From: Armigeres subalbatus
Taxonomy: Eukaryota > Arthropoda > Insecta > Diptera > Culicidae
Direction of reading: 5' to 3'
Length of the DNA: 64,000 nt
Assembly: GCF_024139115.2 (NCBI RefSeq)
Contig: NC_085141.1
Coordinates: 365,214,759-365,278,758 of the forward strand
The notes below the pieces were generated by a model, which saw only the letters and a program-made list of their open reading frames with translations, was not told where the DNA came from and did no database searches. A program made the translations under genes and the position numbers. Within the stretch, counting starts at the first letter, position 1; the number at the start of each line of letters is the position of its first letter. Below, one piece after another: positions 10,641-22,574 of this stretch.

Positions 10641-11189
10641 GTATAATAATTAAACTTACGTTACATACTATCACCTAATAGCTATAAAAAGTTATTGTTC
10701 CGCATTAGTAATAAGGCTTGATTTCTTATGCTTTCATATTATTACCTTAAGATGTCACACTTTGTGAGCATTTGGCTCCTATTTATGCTGTGTTTTTAGC
10801 GTGTGTATTATGTGAACGGATGCTGCTGCAAGGGTTAACCAAAGAGAGAACGATGGCAGACTGAAAAACAAAAATAAAAAAACAAAAACAAAAAATACCC
10901 TCTATAATATCTCATTTTTCATCGTTCCCACACCATCTGGTGATTTAAACAACTCGTCACACGATTTTCACTCATATTATTAGTGGATGCACCACCACTA
11001 TGTTACACCTAATTCACACGATTTTTGCCTAGAGCACCTAATACCACACGTCCGTCACTCCTCCCGAACCATCTTCCTATGATAACGGAAACAATTTGGA
11101 CGACCCCAATACCAAAATTGGTAAAAGACACATCTTAAGACTAAAAGTGAGTTAAATATCAAATTTTGCTTACCTAAAAGATTGCAAAC
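10641..11189. other. no recognisable gene
   Basis: AT-rich sequence with an A-rich tract (AAAAACAAAAATAAAAAAAC) at 10864-10897 that could be a retroelement tail. CTATGATAACGGAAACAAT at 11077-11095 also occurs at 1121-1139, next to the LINE tail there, so this stretch may hold related repeat debris. Confidence 0.3.
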
Positions 11190-11325
11190 TTTTTTTACGC
11201 TCCAAATTCCAAATAGCGCTCCCTCTTTTTACGTTAAAAATTCCAAATAACGCTCCCTCTTTTACGCCCTAAATTCGAAATAACGCTCCCTCTTTTTACG
11301 CTCTGATTCCATTTACGCTCCCCCG
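11190..11325. repeat. ~36-bp tandem repeat, about 3.5 copies
   Basis: Units of the form TTTTTACGCTCCAAATTCC plus AAATAACGCTCCC recur with CGCTCCCTCTTT near 11213, 11250 and 11284. The last unit is diverged. No other role is apparent. Confidence 0.7.
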
Positions 11326-11613
11326 TTTTGGGCGCAAAAAGAGGTTTAGCAGTACTGAGAAGAACCAATTTTCTTTCCCCAATGCGCCTTTCCAACAAGT
11401 AACTGACACCACAATTTGTAATACATTTTTTAATTTTTTTTTTCGCAACAGTGCTATTTTTGTAGTCAACCTTTTCTTCATATAAAATGCTGGTTCGTTG
11501 AGGTTGAATGATCTGCAGCAACACACCGAGGACAACCACCAATGTGATAGATTTCCGTGATGCTGTGTCCGCTCCGCTGCGATCGCTTTGATCCGTCTGC
11601 TCTGCATGAAATC

Positions 11614-11765
11614 TCGCTTAACTTTTCAAAAGGACCTAAGTAACATTTTTTTCATGATTTAATTTGAATACTGCAATCAATAGCTTTCATGTTGTTATGT
11701 TGATTGCGCTATTCAAATTAAATCATGAAAAAATGTTACTTAGGTCCTTTTGAAAAGTTAAGCGA
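11614..11765. mobile_element. 152-bp foldback MITE with 6-bp target duplication
   Basis: The left arm 11614-11670, starting TCGCTTAACTTTTCAAAAGG, is the near-perfect inverse complement of 11710-11765, differing by one base in a T-run. The spacer itself pairs through GCAATCAA and TTGATTGC. GAAATC flanks both sides (11608-11613 and 11766-11771). Alternative phasing gives a 4-bp AAAT duplication. It has no coding capacity. The element would form a long hairpin in RNA or single-stranded DNA. Confidence 0.8.
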
Positions 11766-11771
11766 GAAATC

Positions 11772-14323
11772 TTGTTCAAACTGAGGATTAGATCCAAAAC
11801 CACAAGTTGATTGATTTTGATGTCTGTGCTAGTGGTGCATGTACGTGTTTGGTTTGTTTACCTATTTCTAAACTTTTTATCAATTATCGATAATAAATAG
11901 TTAAAAATAAGTTTTTTTTTCATGTAAATACAAAGAAGCGTTACTCATCGTTGATCGAATGGTCCAAAAAAATTGAAATTCTTCGAGAAACGGCTGAAAT
12001 ATTAAAGTTTAAAGTCTATCATATTTTCATGATGGTCCCCGATTTCCGCAATCGTAAAGTATACCCCAATAAAGAAAAGACAGACGTAGTCCTAAACCGA
12101 AAAATCGATGAAGAGATTTTGAGACAGGTGTTCTAGAAAAAAGGGTTAGACGATGCGTGACGGCGAAGGATGACCTCAAATGGTGGATTCAGTATTATCT
12201 GTTTCGATGTAAGCTAAATAAATTAATGAAAAGGAATAAAGCGAGCATATGTGCTAACGTTTTGTTTTTATTTATTTCAACACATGATGTAATTCAAAAA
12301 GAAGAACACTTCCAGTAATGGGCCCCATAAATTTTAGATCACAGTCTACGCACAGGAATCATTCCGTTTATCAATTGTACTCCCAAATAATAATTATTTC
12401 GAGATAATTGTAATTACTTCCGACTTTTTCGTAATAACTCTGATTCGGAGCGTCGCCCATGGATTCACGAGGCACACGAGTCGATGCGAACGAGCAAGTG
12501 AACACATCGTTGAGTAACCGCCCAAAGATCTCATGTTTCAATTATTCCATTGTACAGCATTAAGCACGGAAGAGCAATTACCAGTTCGGGGCGCAATAAC
12601 AAAACGGAAAAGCCAAAATTAATTACCGGACGACCGGAGAAATAAATGATTTCCCGTCAGTTCATTCGATTACTAAAGGCGACCATGTCAATCGGGAGGA
12701 AAATAAATTGGAAAATAGGTCGGAAGCTCCGGCATATAATTCGGATGGATACTTTAGATAGGAAGGGACGTTGGGAAGCTTTCCTACATTCTGGTTTCAG
12801 TTGTACGTCAACAATGTCTTTATCGTGACTTCCTTTCCAAGGACTTTCACATCTCCAGCTCTGCACCGGGCCGACTATTCTTGCTTTATTTCCCACCCAT
12901 AAAAAAAGTACAAAAAAACTCAACCTCCCCCACTCATGTATGATTGTGACTGAAATGTGGTTGAGGTGTGATTCTCGCTGCTTTCGGCCACGTGCAACGG
13001 GTGAATTATTCGGTCGTAAACGGAACGGTACCTGTCCGGGCACGCCGCTCTCTAAATCACACGTTTTCCGGCCGGCTTTCGGACTGAAGATAACTAAACG
13101 GACGTTCTTCCCGTGCCAACCCGACCGCCAGGTAGTGCGAGCGTGACGACCACACGTTTCCTGAGCGGCGAGTAGCGGTATGCGGACCTTATTTTGGATC
13201 TCAAATACTTTTTGAGCTGCCAATTCTGTGGAGTGTTAGGGAAATATACTGAACAAGGTTATGGAAAACTCGCATTGATGTACTACGGTATTTAATATTT
13301 TGAATTAACATCGTGCTAATAAGGTCAATTTTCGATTTGTTAATAAATTCTATTGATTACAAATTACTGCCAAGTTATTGCTTTGTTGTATTTCTACCGC
13401 TAATCCGGATGTAGTTTGTAGTTGTTCTTTGCCAATAACATACCCTTATTTTCGAGCAGCTTTTTTCATCTCCGGATTAGCGCCGGAGCCCTGGTACCGT
13501 CGTCGTCGGTCGGATCAGCTTGAGCGCTCTCTGTAACGTTGGTACCAAAATGGATTACAGGAATAATGAAAAAGATTATCTTATTTCGTGCGGAGCGTGC
13601 TCGGCAGGTTGTTCCCTGCGGCGTCGACGGCGGCCGCCTTAACAGAACGACGGTAAGTGCGATTGTTTCAAGTTTCTGCGGTCCGGTCGGGTTGTCGAGG
13701 CGGGGGACTGGGGGAAGCCGGGAAGTCGTGTGTATTAGCGGGAGGGGTAATAATTTGGGTGTGGTTTTTCCACCGACAGGTATGAAAACGTTAATTATTA
13801 AAATATGCAAATTGAAGCGCGTGCATTTGTTTTTGCTCAAATGTGCCGAGAGTAAAATTATGGAAACGAATCCACGGTGGAATGTTCGCGGGTACGTTAG
13901 AGCAATTACCGGAAATTACCATTTTTGGAACTACATGGCCATGGAGCTTTTTAGTATTATGAAGGCAAAATCGATGGATAAACTCATTATCAGGTGGATT
14001 GTCGGTTCCAAAAACTGATGGAAATATTGCGCTGAAAGTTGTTTCAAGAGGCTGCTAAAACAAATGAATGTATACTGACTGTAATAGCGAAGGTTTTCGT
14101 TTGAAAACAATTGAAGCCAATCAATTTATAAATCGTGTACATGGGAAAACAAATGAAATTATTAACAAATGGTTTTTATTTTTCCACTTGATTCTGTATT
14201 TTTTTTTTAATTTTGAAAAACAGGTAGATATTATCAGGTGCACATTAACTCGAGGATGTTGGCGCGACTGGAACAGGGAACTGCAAACATTATCTAGGGA
14301 TACTCGGTCCAGCAAATAGGAGT
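11772..14323. other. unique sequence with a locally GC-rich segment, no supported gene
   Basis: 11.77-12.9 kb is AT-rich. 12.9-13.8 kb is clearly richer in GC and contains a strong donor-like site (ACGACG/GTAAGTGCG near 13654), preceded at 13550 by an ATG in good context whose frame closes within about 30 codons. This could be a leader exon or promoter-proximal region of a host gene, but I cannot connect it to a product. A 188-codon minus-strand frame at 12657-13223 has no recognisable domain and is probably chance. Confidence 0.3.
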
Positions 14324-14415
14324 TTGTCATAAGACGAATTTGTACAATCCCATTTAATTCCATTTGTATTAAGTGGTGGAGTTAAATGGGATTGTACAAA
14401 CTCGTCTTATGACAA
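14324..14415. mobile_element. 92-bp foldback element
   Basis: TTGTCATAAGACGA at 14324 followed by TTTGTACAATCCCATTTAA pairs with TTAAATGGGATTGTACAAA at 14382 followed by CTCGTCTTATGACAA. The arms are 34 bp with two mismatches and the loop is about 24 bases. A fragment of its left flank (AATAGGAGTTTGT) recurs at 14461, suggesting a second partial copy or local duplication. Confidence 0.7.
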
Positions 14416-15404
14416 GTGAAGACATTCCATTAAAAAGCTCAATATAATTTTCTCAACAAAATAGGAGTTTGTTCACGATTGTCATTCAGAGCATTCAATG
14501 GAGCTGAGTTGTCATCAGCAATGACCAGTACAAAGTTGACTAAATAGAATACGCATCATCTGCAGCAGCAATGCCAAGGCTCTAGCAACGTAAGGAGCTG
14601 TGTGTTACTATCCTAGAAACAGAGGTCCTAAACCGTATTTCAAATGGCACTCACACCGGTCATGGGGAGTCGCGGTTAGTCGACGATTCATGAACTATCT
14701 CGGGTTGATTTTATTTTCAAGACTCAACATTGTAATTAAGAATATACTGCGTTCACTCTCATAGACTCAATCGAGCGTTTGAGCGTTTGTCAAGCCAACA
14801 CTTCCACATAGGGGAAAAGCCGTTTGGCCGAAAGTGGTCGAAGTGATCTTCCGAAAGATCCCAGGACGCTGATGAAAACTCCCAGATGCCGCGAAATTAT
14901 AGAAATGAAAGATAGGGGCAAATATTGGCACCACGGATTGAAGAACAGCCTCCAAAATCGTTTAATTGGTCATTGGCATTTATTACGGACTGAGTAAACC
15001 CAAGGATGCTGATGAATTTCTAATGCCGATGATAATATAATAGGGTAATAGAGACAGAACACTAATTAATTGTTCCTGATAACTCAAAAGCTATTCATGT
15101 ACAAAAGGATGATAGAATTAGCTAAATAGTTTTACCTGAGTTCACCTTAACCGATGTATTTAAAAACAGATGGTTCCTTACAAAAGATCCAAAAATAGAA
15201 GGAATGACAGACGTCGATAACAGTCAAATCAAGGTACTAATCAAAGGAAAGTTTTTATTACATAAGCAAGATTTTTTCCTTAAACCAATTAAGTCCTTAT
15301 TTTTGCATATTTTATGTTCAAGGATGAAAAATAACCCCTCAAGTATTGAATTATATAAAACAGGCCTTTTGAAAAGAAGCTAACGAGCTACTTGGAAAGA
15401 TTCC
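14416..15404. other. no recognisable gene
   Basis: AT-rich sequence between the foldback and the minisatellite. A GGAAAAGCCGTTTGGCCGAA phrase near 14813 resembles a short motif seen again near 27437 and, in variant form, near 56200. It is a common low-value repeat in this window. Nothing else is supported. Confidence 0.3.
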
Positions 15405-18400
15405 TACAGGACTTTTCTCTTGAAAGGAGGCTTCCGGGCCTCTTGAAAGGAGGCTTCCGGCCCTCTTGAAAGGAGGCGTCCGGGCCTCTTGAAAAAAGGC
15501 TTCCGAGCGTTTTGAAAGGAGGCTTCCGTGCCTCTTGAACGGAGCTTACAGGCCTCTTGAAAGCAGGATTCCGGGCCTCTTGAAAGTAGACTTCCGGGCC
15601 TTTTGAAAGGAGGCTTCCCAGCCTTTCGAAAGGAAGCATTCGGGCCTCTTGAAAGGAAGCTCCCGAGCCTCTTGAAAGGAGGCTTCCGGGCCTCTTGAAA
15701 GGAGGCTTCCGGGCCTCTTGAAAGGAGGCTTCCGGGCCTCTTGAAAGGAGGCTTCCGGGCCTCTTGAAAGGAGGCTTCCGGGCCTCTTGAAAGGAGGCTT
15801 CCGGGCCTCTTGAAAGGAGGCTTCCGGGCCTCTTGAAAGGAGGCTTCCGGGCCTCTTGAAATGAGGCTTCCGGGCCTCTTGAAAGGGAGCTTCCGGGCCT
15901 CTTGAAAGGAGGCTTCAGGGCCTCTTGAAAGGAGGCTTCAGGGCCTCTTGAAAAGAGGGTTCAGGGCCTCTTGAAAGGAGGCTTCAGGTCCTCTTGAAAG
16001 AAGGCTTTAGTGCCTCTTGAAAGGAGACTTCAGGGCCTCTTAAAAGAAGGCTTCAGGACCTCTTTAAAAGAGGGTTCCGGGCCTCTTGAAAAGAGGCTTC
16101 CGGGCCTCTTGAAAGGAGGCTTCCGGACCTCTTGAAAGGAGGTTTCCGGGCCTCTTGAAAGAAGGCTTTAGTGCCTCTTGAAAGGAGACTTCAGGGCCTC
16201 TTGAAAGAAGGCTTCCGGGCTCTTTAAAAGAGGGTTCCGGGCCTCTTGAAAGGAGGCTTCCGGGGCTCTTTAAAAGAGGCTTCAGGTCCTCTTGAAAGAA
16301 GGCTTTAGTGCCTCTTGAAAGGAGACTTCAGGGCCTCTTGAAAGAAGGCTTCAGGACCTCTTTAAAAGAGGGTTCCGGGCCTCTTGAAAAGAGGCTTCCG
16401 GGCCTCTTGAAAGGAGGCTTCCGGACCTCTTGAAAGGAGGTTTCCGGGCCTCTTGAAAGGAGGCTTCCGAGGCTCTTGAAAGGAGGCTTCCGGGCCTCTT
16501 GAAAGGAGGCTTCCGGGCCTCTTGGAAGGAGGCTTCCGGGCCTCTTGAAAGGAGGCTTCCGGGCCTCTTGAAAGGAGGCTTCCGGGCCTCTTGAAAGGAG
16601 GCTTCCGGGCCTCTTGAAAGGAGGCTTCCGGGCCTCTTGAAAGGAGGCTTCCGGGCCTCTTGAAAGGAGGCTTCCTGGCCTCTTGAAAGGAGGCTTCCGG
16701 GCCTCTTGAAAGGAGGCTTCCGGCCTCTTGAAAGAAGGCTTCCGGGCCTCTTGAAAGGAGGCTTCCGGGCCTCTTGAAAGGAGGCTTCCGGGCCTCTTGA
16801 AAGGAGGCTTCCGGGCCTCTTGAAAGGAGGCTTCCGGGCCTCTTGAAAGGAGGCTTCCGGGCCTCTTGAAAGGAGGCTTCCGGGCCTCTTGAAAGGAGGC
16901 TTCCGGGCCTCTTGAAGGAGGCTTCCGGGCCTCTTGAAAGGAGGCTTCCGGGCCTCTTGAAAGGAGGCTTCCGGGCCTCTTGAAAGGAGGCTTCCAGGCC
17001 TCTTGAAAGGAGGCTTCCGGGCCTCTTGAAAGGAGGCTTCCGGGCCTCTTGAAAGGAGGCTTCCGGGCCTCTTGAAAGGAGGCTTCCGGGCCTCTTGAAA
17101 GGAGGCTTCCGGGCCTCTTGAAAGGAGGCTTCCGGGCCTCTTGAAAGGAGGCTTCGGGCCTCTTGGAAGGAGGCTTCCGGGCCTCTTGAAAGGAGGCTTC
17201 CGGGCCTCTTGAAAGGAGGCTTCCGGGCCTCTTGAAAGGAGGCTTCGGGCCTCTTGAAAGGAGGCTTCCGGGCCTCTTGAAAGGAGGCTTCCGGGCCTCT
17301 TGAAAGGAGGCTTCCGGGCCTCTTGAAAGGAGGCTTCCGGGCCTCTTGAAAGGAGGCTTCCGGGCCTCTTGAAAGGAGGCTTCCGGGCCTCTTGAAAGGA
17401 GGCTTCCGGGCCTCTTGAAAGGAGGCTCGCGGGCCTCTTGAAAGGAGGCTTCCGGGCCTCTTGAAAGGAGGCTTCCGGGCCTCTTGAAAGGAGGCTTCCG
17501 GGCCTCTTGAAAGGAGGCTTCCGGGCCTCTTGAAAGGAGGCTTCCGGGCCTCTTGAAAGGAGGCTTCAGGGCCTCTTGAAAAGAGGGTTCAGGGCCTCTT
17601 AAAAGAAGGCTTCCGGGGCTCTTTAAAAGAGGGTTCCGGGCCTCTTGAAAGGAGGCTTCAGGTCCTCTTGAAAGAAGGCTTTAGTGCCTCTTGAAAGGAG
17701 ACTTCAGGGCCTCTTGAAAGAAGGCTTCAGGACCTCTTTAAAAGAGGGTTCCGGGTCTCTTGAAAAGAGGCTTCCGGGCCTCTTGAAAGGAGGCTTCCGG
17801 ACCTCTTGAAAGGAGGCTTCCGGGCCTCTTGAAAGGAGGCTTCCGGGCCTCTTGAAAGGAGGCTGCCGGGCCTCTTGAAAGGAGGCTTCCGAGCCTCTTG
17901 AAAGGAGGCTTCCGGGCCTCTTGAAAGGAGGCTTCCGGGCCTCTTGAAAGGAGGCTTCCGGGCCTCTTGAAAGGAGGCTTCCGGGCCTCTTGAAAGGAGG
18001 CTTCCGGGCCTCTTGAAAGGAGGCTTCCGGGCCTCTTGAAAGGAGGCTTCCGGGCCTCTTGAAAGGAGGCTTCCGGGCCTCTTGAAAGGAGGCTTCCGGG
18101 CCTCTTGAAAGGAGGCTTCCGGGCCTCTTGAAAGGAGGCTTCCGGGCCTCTTGAAAGGAGGCTTCCGGGCCTCTTGAAAGGAGGCTTCCGGGTCTCTTGA
18201 AATGAGGCTTCCGGGCCTCTTGAAAGGGAGCTTCCGGGCCTCTTGAAAGGAGGCTTCAGGGCCTCTTGAAAAGAGGTTTCAGGGCCTCTTGAAAGAAGGC
18301 TTCCGGGGCTCTTTAAAAGAGGGTTCCGGGCCTCTTGAAAGGAGGCTTCAGGTCCTCTTGAAAGAAGGCTTTAGTGCCTCTTGAAAGGAGACTTCAGGGC

Positions 18401-18957
18401 CTCTTGAAAGAAGGCTTCATGACCTCTTTAAAAGAGGGTTCCGGGCCTCTTGAAAAGAGGCTTCCGGGCCTCTTGAAAGGAGGCTTCCGGGCCTCTTGAA
18501 AGGAGGCTTCCGGACCTCTTGAAAAAAGGCTTCCGAGCATCTTGAAAGGAGGCTTCCGGGCCTCTTGAAATGAGGCTTCCGGGCCTCTTGGAAGGAGGCT
18601 TCCGGGCCTCTTGAAAGGAGGCTTCCGGGCCTCTTGAAAGGAGGCTTCCGGGCCTCTTGAAAGGAGGCTTCCAGGCCTCTTGAAAGGAGGCTTCCGGGCC
18701 TCTTGAAAGGAGGCTTCCGGGCCTCTTGAAAGGAGGCTTCCGGGCCTCTTGAAAGGAGGCTTCCGGGCCTCTTGAAAGGAGGCTTCCGGGCCTCTTGAAA
18801 GGAGGCTTCCGGGCCTCTTGAAAGGAGGCTTCCGGGCCTCTTGAAAGGAGGCTTCCGGGCCTCTTGAAAGGAGGCTTCCAGGCCTCTTGAAAGGAGGCTT
18901 CCAGGCCTCTTGAAAGGAGGCTTCCAGGCCTCTTGAAAGGAGGCTTCCGGACTACAG
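15405..18957 (+). repeat. 23-bp minisatellite array, about 150 units (forward orientation)
   Basis: The unit is GGCCTCTTGAAAGGAGGCTTCCG. It runs almost uninterrupted for about 3.55 kb, with long stretches of identical units and scattered variants (GGAGGCTTCAGG, GAAGGCTTTAGT, TTTAAAAGAGGGTTCC). A four-to-five-unit variant block recurs near 15985, 16275, 17650 and 18350, showing a higher-order structure made by unequal exchange. The left margin (15405-15660) is the most degenerate. Each unit has internal dyad symmetry (GCCTC and GAGGC). The same unit occurs in the opposite orientation at 28915-30965. Confidence 0.95.
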
Positions 18958-19070
18958 TGAAAAATTACAAATAAATGGCAAAAACGATACTTCTATCGAT
19001 CACGATACCGATCATGAAAGTTAAGATCCATGTTCGAATATTCAGGATATGAGCACTGATAACCATGAAT

Positions 19071-19830
19071 TAGGCCTCATTTGCCCTCTATTTAAGAAAG
19101 GGCACAGCCTGGAGTGCGCCAATTACCGAGGAATAACCCTCCTTGATCAATTTAAGAAAAACGAAGTATATGGTCGCTGGCAATCAACGTGGGTTCATTA
19201 GTGGTGGTGGTAGCGAAATGGTGCTTGATGGTGAAAAGTTTGAAGTGGTAGAACAATTTGTGTATCTTGGAACATTAGTGACGTGAGATAATGATGTTAC
19301 CCGCGAGGTGAAAAGGCGTATTGCAGCTGAAAATAGGGCTTATTGCGGACTTCGTAACCAGCTTAAGTCCCGTAGTCTGCAAACGAAAACAAAACTCGCG
19401 CTGTATACTACTCTGATTCTTCCGGTGGCTTTATACGGCCATGAAACATGGACGTTAAAGGAGGCTGATCAGAGAGCTTTCGGCGTGTTTGAGCGTAAGG
19501 TGCTGCGGACAATAAACAGGAGAACGGTATCTGGCGGCGCCGCATGAATCACGAATCGTACCAGGTGTATAAACGGCTGGATATTATTAAGCTTATTCAA
19601 CACGGCAGAATACGGTGGGCTAGTCACGTTGTTCGTATGCCGGAAGAACGTCAAGCGAAGATAATATTTATTAGAGAACTCGGAAGAGGCCACAGGCTTC
19701 GTGGAAGGCCGCGTACACGATGGCTTTTTGCAGTTGAAAAGGACCTGAGGGCCCTCAATGATCAAGGCGACTAGAAGCGATTTGCCCAGGATCGAGTCCA
19801 GTGGAAAAGGATACTCCATTCGGCGTAGGT
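19071..19830 (+). pseudogene. RTE-type LINE fragment, internally deleted reverse transcriptase
   Basis: 19071-19140 encodes ICPLFKKGHSLECANYRGIT, an early RT motif. The sequence then jumps, through an internal deletion near 19150, to KTKYM-like sequence, DGEKFEVVEQFVYLGTLVT (stop at 19286), and the C-terminal RTE-type module ALYGHETWTLKEADQRAFGV, FERKVLRTI, GRIRWASHVVRMP and GRPRTRW. A frameshift near 19545 separates the last two open frames. The central RT core with YADD is missing. It directly abuts the minisatellite, with about 110 bp between. Compared with the LINE at 5-9.4 kb it is a different family. Confidence 0.8.
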
Positions 19831-19859
19831 TAATCGAAGAACTGTAGCCCATCAAGTAT

Positions 19860-20346
19860 CAAGTAAGTAACCCAGAATTTGAAGATGAACTCAATGGTGT
19901 TCACCGTATCAGCAGAAAATTTCGACGAATCGTTCATGGATTATAACGAGACGGCATTTTCATAATCTGTATTTAGGAGAATGAATTCAACCCGACTTTG
20001 ATGATGCATATTTATAGGATTAACTGAATGCTGTTGAAATGACCTTTCGAACATCTGTATTCCAATTTGGATTTTACAAAAACTGAAGCAAAATACAGAT
20101 TCGCCTTCTTCGAATAATAAATAATCAAAACTTAACTCACAAGACAACTTAGGGACGGAAATATTCCATAAAATAATTATTTACTAATAGAAGGATTCAA
20201 TTCATCGGCACGATTGAATCCGTCTAAATTGTGCATTATTGCACGCTTGTTGTGAAGCTGCAAGGATTATCGCATTTGAAAATTTACTGAGCAGAGAAAA
20301 GCTGTTTTAAGAAGGTATAGAAGGAAAATGGAGCAACAAGGGAAGC
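19860..20346. other. no recognisable gene
   Basis: AT-rich sequence. The last 60 bp before 20347 could be a short leader to the small reading frame that follows, but no promoter motif can be argued. Confidence 0.25.
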
Positions 20347-20652
20347 ATGAAATTGATCCCCAAAGCTGCGCTGTTGCAGGTATCGACAGTACTGCTTGTG
20401 TTTGCTGTTCTCAATCCTCGAAATGCAATCTGCAAAATTGACGAGTACTATTACGAAACCGTATCTCATCAAACCGAACACAAGTGGGTAACTGCCAGCG
20501 ATGACACCAACTGGCAGACTGATGGCTCCATTCCAGCTCCATCACATGGTCCAAAGTGCATAAATCAATCTGCTTTTTTTTTGACTCGATTTTATGACCT
20601 GACCCAACCAAAACGTCGGTTCGATACGGCGAATCTTCGCAACCGGAGATAG
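20347..20652 (+). CDS. small open frame with a signal-peptide-like N-terminus
   Basis: The frame begins MKLIPKAALLQVSTVLLVFA and continues VLNPRNAIC, a short basic start, a hydrophobic core of about 15 residues and a plausible cleavage site near residue 29, followed by KIDEYYYETVSHQTEHKW. A possible splice donor (AAGTGG/GTAACT) lies near 20488, so the real coding part may be only a first exon with the rest read-through. I recognise no family. It could be a real exon of a secreted protein gene or a chance frame. Confidence 0.25.
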   Translation: MKLIPKAALLQVSTVLLVFAVLNPRNAICKIDEYYYETVSHQTEHKWVTASDDTNWQTDGSIPAPSHGPKCINQSAFFLTRFYDLTQPKRRFDTANLRNRR

Positions 20653-21183
20653 TTCCGAGCGGAGCAAAAGCCGTAAAGTAAATAAACCAATTTCCCTTTC
20701 AATTTATGGTACCATGGTATCGCCTTTGGATGTTCACGCTTTGGAATCGGTGCGATAGAAGGAACATTTCCTCCGGCAGTCGGCTCAAGATGGCATCGTG
20801 AAACGCAATCACGCTAGGTCGTCGGCGTAAAATCGTTCCGAAAATGATGCTGTTTGCTGTGTTGTTTGGATGCTATCTTTCAAGCCAGATATGTATCTGG
20901 ATTGTCGTTCTACACAAACCGTTTGCCAACGACGACGATTCAACGACCCTACAGCCAGAGCGTCCTACTGCAGAACATGGGGTCGACTTCGATGTTTACT
21001 TCCCATGCGATGTCCGGATGGCATGTTGATTGGTCATATAGGTTAAAAGTTCTTGTAAAATGTCCGGCAATAAGCCGTTTGCAGTTCATCAGCATGAGTG
21101 AGTATTAATGAGCTGGTTTTGTTGGAGGAGGAAAATGTTCCCCATGTCGTGTAATTTCCTTGTGTTGTATTCCACATATATAA
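20653..21183. other. no supported gene
   Basis: A 61-codon frame from ATG 20844 has a hydrophobic start (MMLFAVLFGCYLSSQICIWI) but no recognisable family and no clear context. It is left unannotated. The rest is unique sequence. Confidence 0.25.
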
Positions 21184-21996
21184 AGGGCGGCCCTCAGTGC
21201 CGGACACATAAGCCATCTAACGAAAAGCTCTCTAATTATCCGGATTATGTTTACTTGTACACCATATACACAAAATATGATCATTGATGATTCATACAAA
21301 CTATATTTGATCATTTGAACACGTTTTTGGACAATGTATTCTGATGATGAATTTTGGTAAAAATTTTCACGGTTCAGAAAAGTGTCCCCGAGTACCGGAC
21401 ACTATTACATCATGTTCAAATATGACCAAGCTCCTATTACATGAGTAAAGACATCATTTAGAACAGTAAAATTTGTCAGTTGCTTCAAGTTGAAGATATT
21501 AGCATGTGTAAGTAGAGCTTATTTGACTCTCCAGCTAAACTTCTCACATCCTAAATACCTAAATTTCCCTCCATATTCAATGACATCTTCAATTTTTGTT
21601 TCTGCTTATTTCTGAAGCTGAAGGTAGAAGCCGGGGACAACTACCGGATACAGAAATTAATTTTGCACCATAGATACATTATATATCTAACAAATCATTA
21701 TCGCTATTTGAAATATGATTAATATTGACCATCTTGACATAATCATAATGCATTCCATTGATTCTAATATTGTTGATTCAAACCTAAATAAAAATAAGGC
21801 GAAACATGAACCATTTTGACATTTTTGTTCAATTTCAAATTTTGTACAAAGTTTACAACATGAGGATTTGATATTCCATACCTGGATTTTTAAAAAGCTT
21901 TCTACAATTTTACATAAGATGATGGAGGAATCTCTGCAAGTGCCGTTTTGAGAAGTGTCCGGTATTAGGAGGTGTCCGGCGCTGAGGGATCTCCCC
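21184..21996. mobile_element. ~0.8-kb TIR element (CCCTCAGTGCCGGACAC ends)
   Basis: The left end has GGGCGGCCCTCAGTGCCGGA and the right end, read on the minus strand, has GGGGAGATCCCTCAGCGCCG. GGACAC- and GTCCGG-type phrases recur inside (near 21400, 21640 and 21957). No transposase is encoded, so it is non-autonomous. No convincing target duplication was found, probably because the outermost bases are diverged. Confidence 0.6.
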
Positions 21997-22574
21997 AATG
22001 CCGATCAAGCGGTCAATTAATCAGAATAAAAAAAATCTATTTTTAAAAAAATTGAAGAACCGCGATTGTTTATAGTTTGGTTATTCGATTGTTTTTATCA
22101 GTGAAATAACACGTGAAGAATGTAGAAGGCAATAAGAGTACTGAGAAATAAAGCCGAATAATATTGCAAGAATGCGAAAAATGTAAAACTTTTTTGAAAA
22201 GTAATAAATAGAAAATGGAAGTATGTCGTGAGTTACTAGAGAACAATATTAATTGAATTATTATAATTGTTCATTTTGACTCTAGTCGGAGTTATTTCTG
22301 CCGTACATAACGGTCGTCTCCATTTAGCGCGTCCTTGGTAGGTAGCATTTCGCTAACCACACAGTCTACGGAGAGTCCACAACTCGTCTTACACCTGATC
22401 GAAACACCACAAGCAAGCTGTGTGCCCGTCAGATCGTTATTGAGAATCATTTTCACCGGCTTATTGTGCGACACAGTCGTTCTATTTTCGCGGTATGATC
22501 GATGGATGGCTCTCCCAAAAGCTGCTGCGTGATTCATTCTCCTATTCTATGTTCCATCCGCAATCTACACCCCG
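21997..22574. other. no supported gene
   Basis: AT-rich sequence, then a more balanced segment at 22270-22540 with an 81-codon minus-strand frame beginning MNHAAAFGRAIHRSYRENRT. Two cysteine pairs are visible but no family is recognised. Confidence 0.25.

Noticed and set aside
1121..11095. 19-base word CTATGATAACGGAAACAAT shared by 1121-1139 and 11077-11095
   Set aside because: Too short to define an element. Flanks differ beyond a second short match (CAATTGGACGAC), so it is recorded only as possible repeat debris.
12657..13223. 188-codon minus-strand open frame in a GC-rich segment
   Set aside because: No recognisable domain, no consistent composition and no neighbours that support it. GC-rich DNA lengthens chance frames.
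13539..14018. 159-codon + strand frame near the GTAAGTGCG donor-like site
   Set aside because: It needs a non-ATG start. The in-context ATG at 13550 gives only about 30 codons. No domain.
22292..22537. 81-codon minus-strand frame with several cysteines
   Set aside because: Considered as a retroelement protease or zinc-binding fragment, but no motif matches either.
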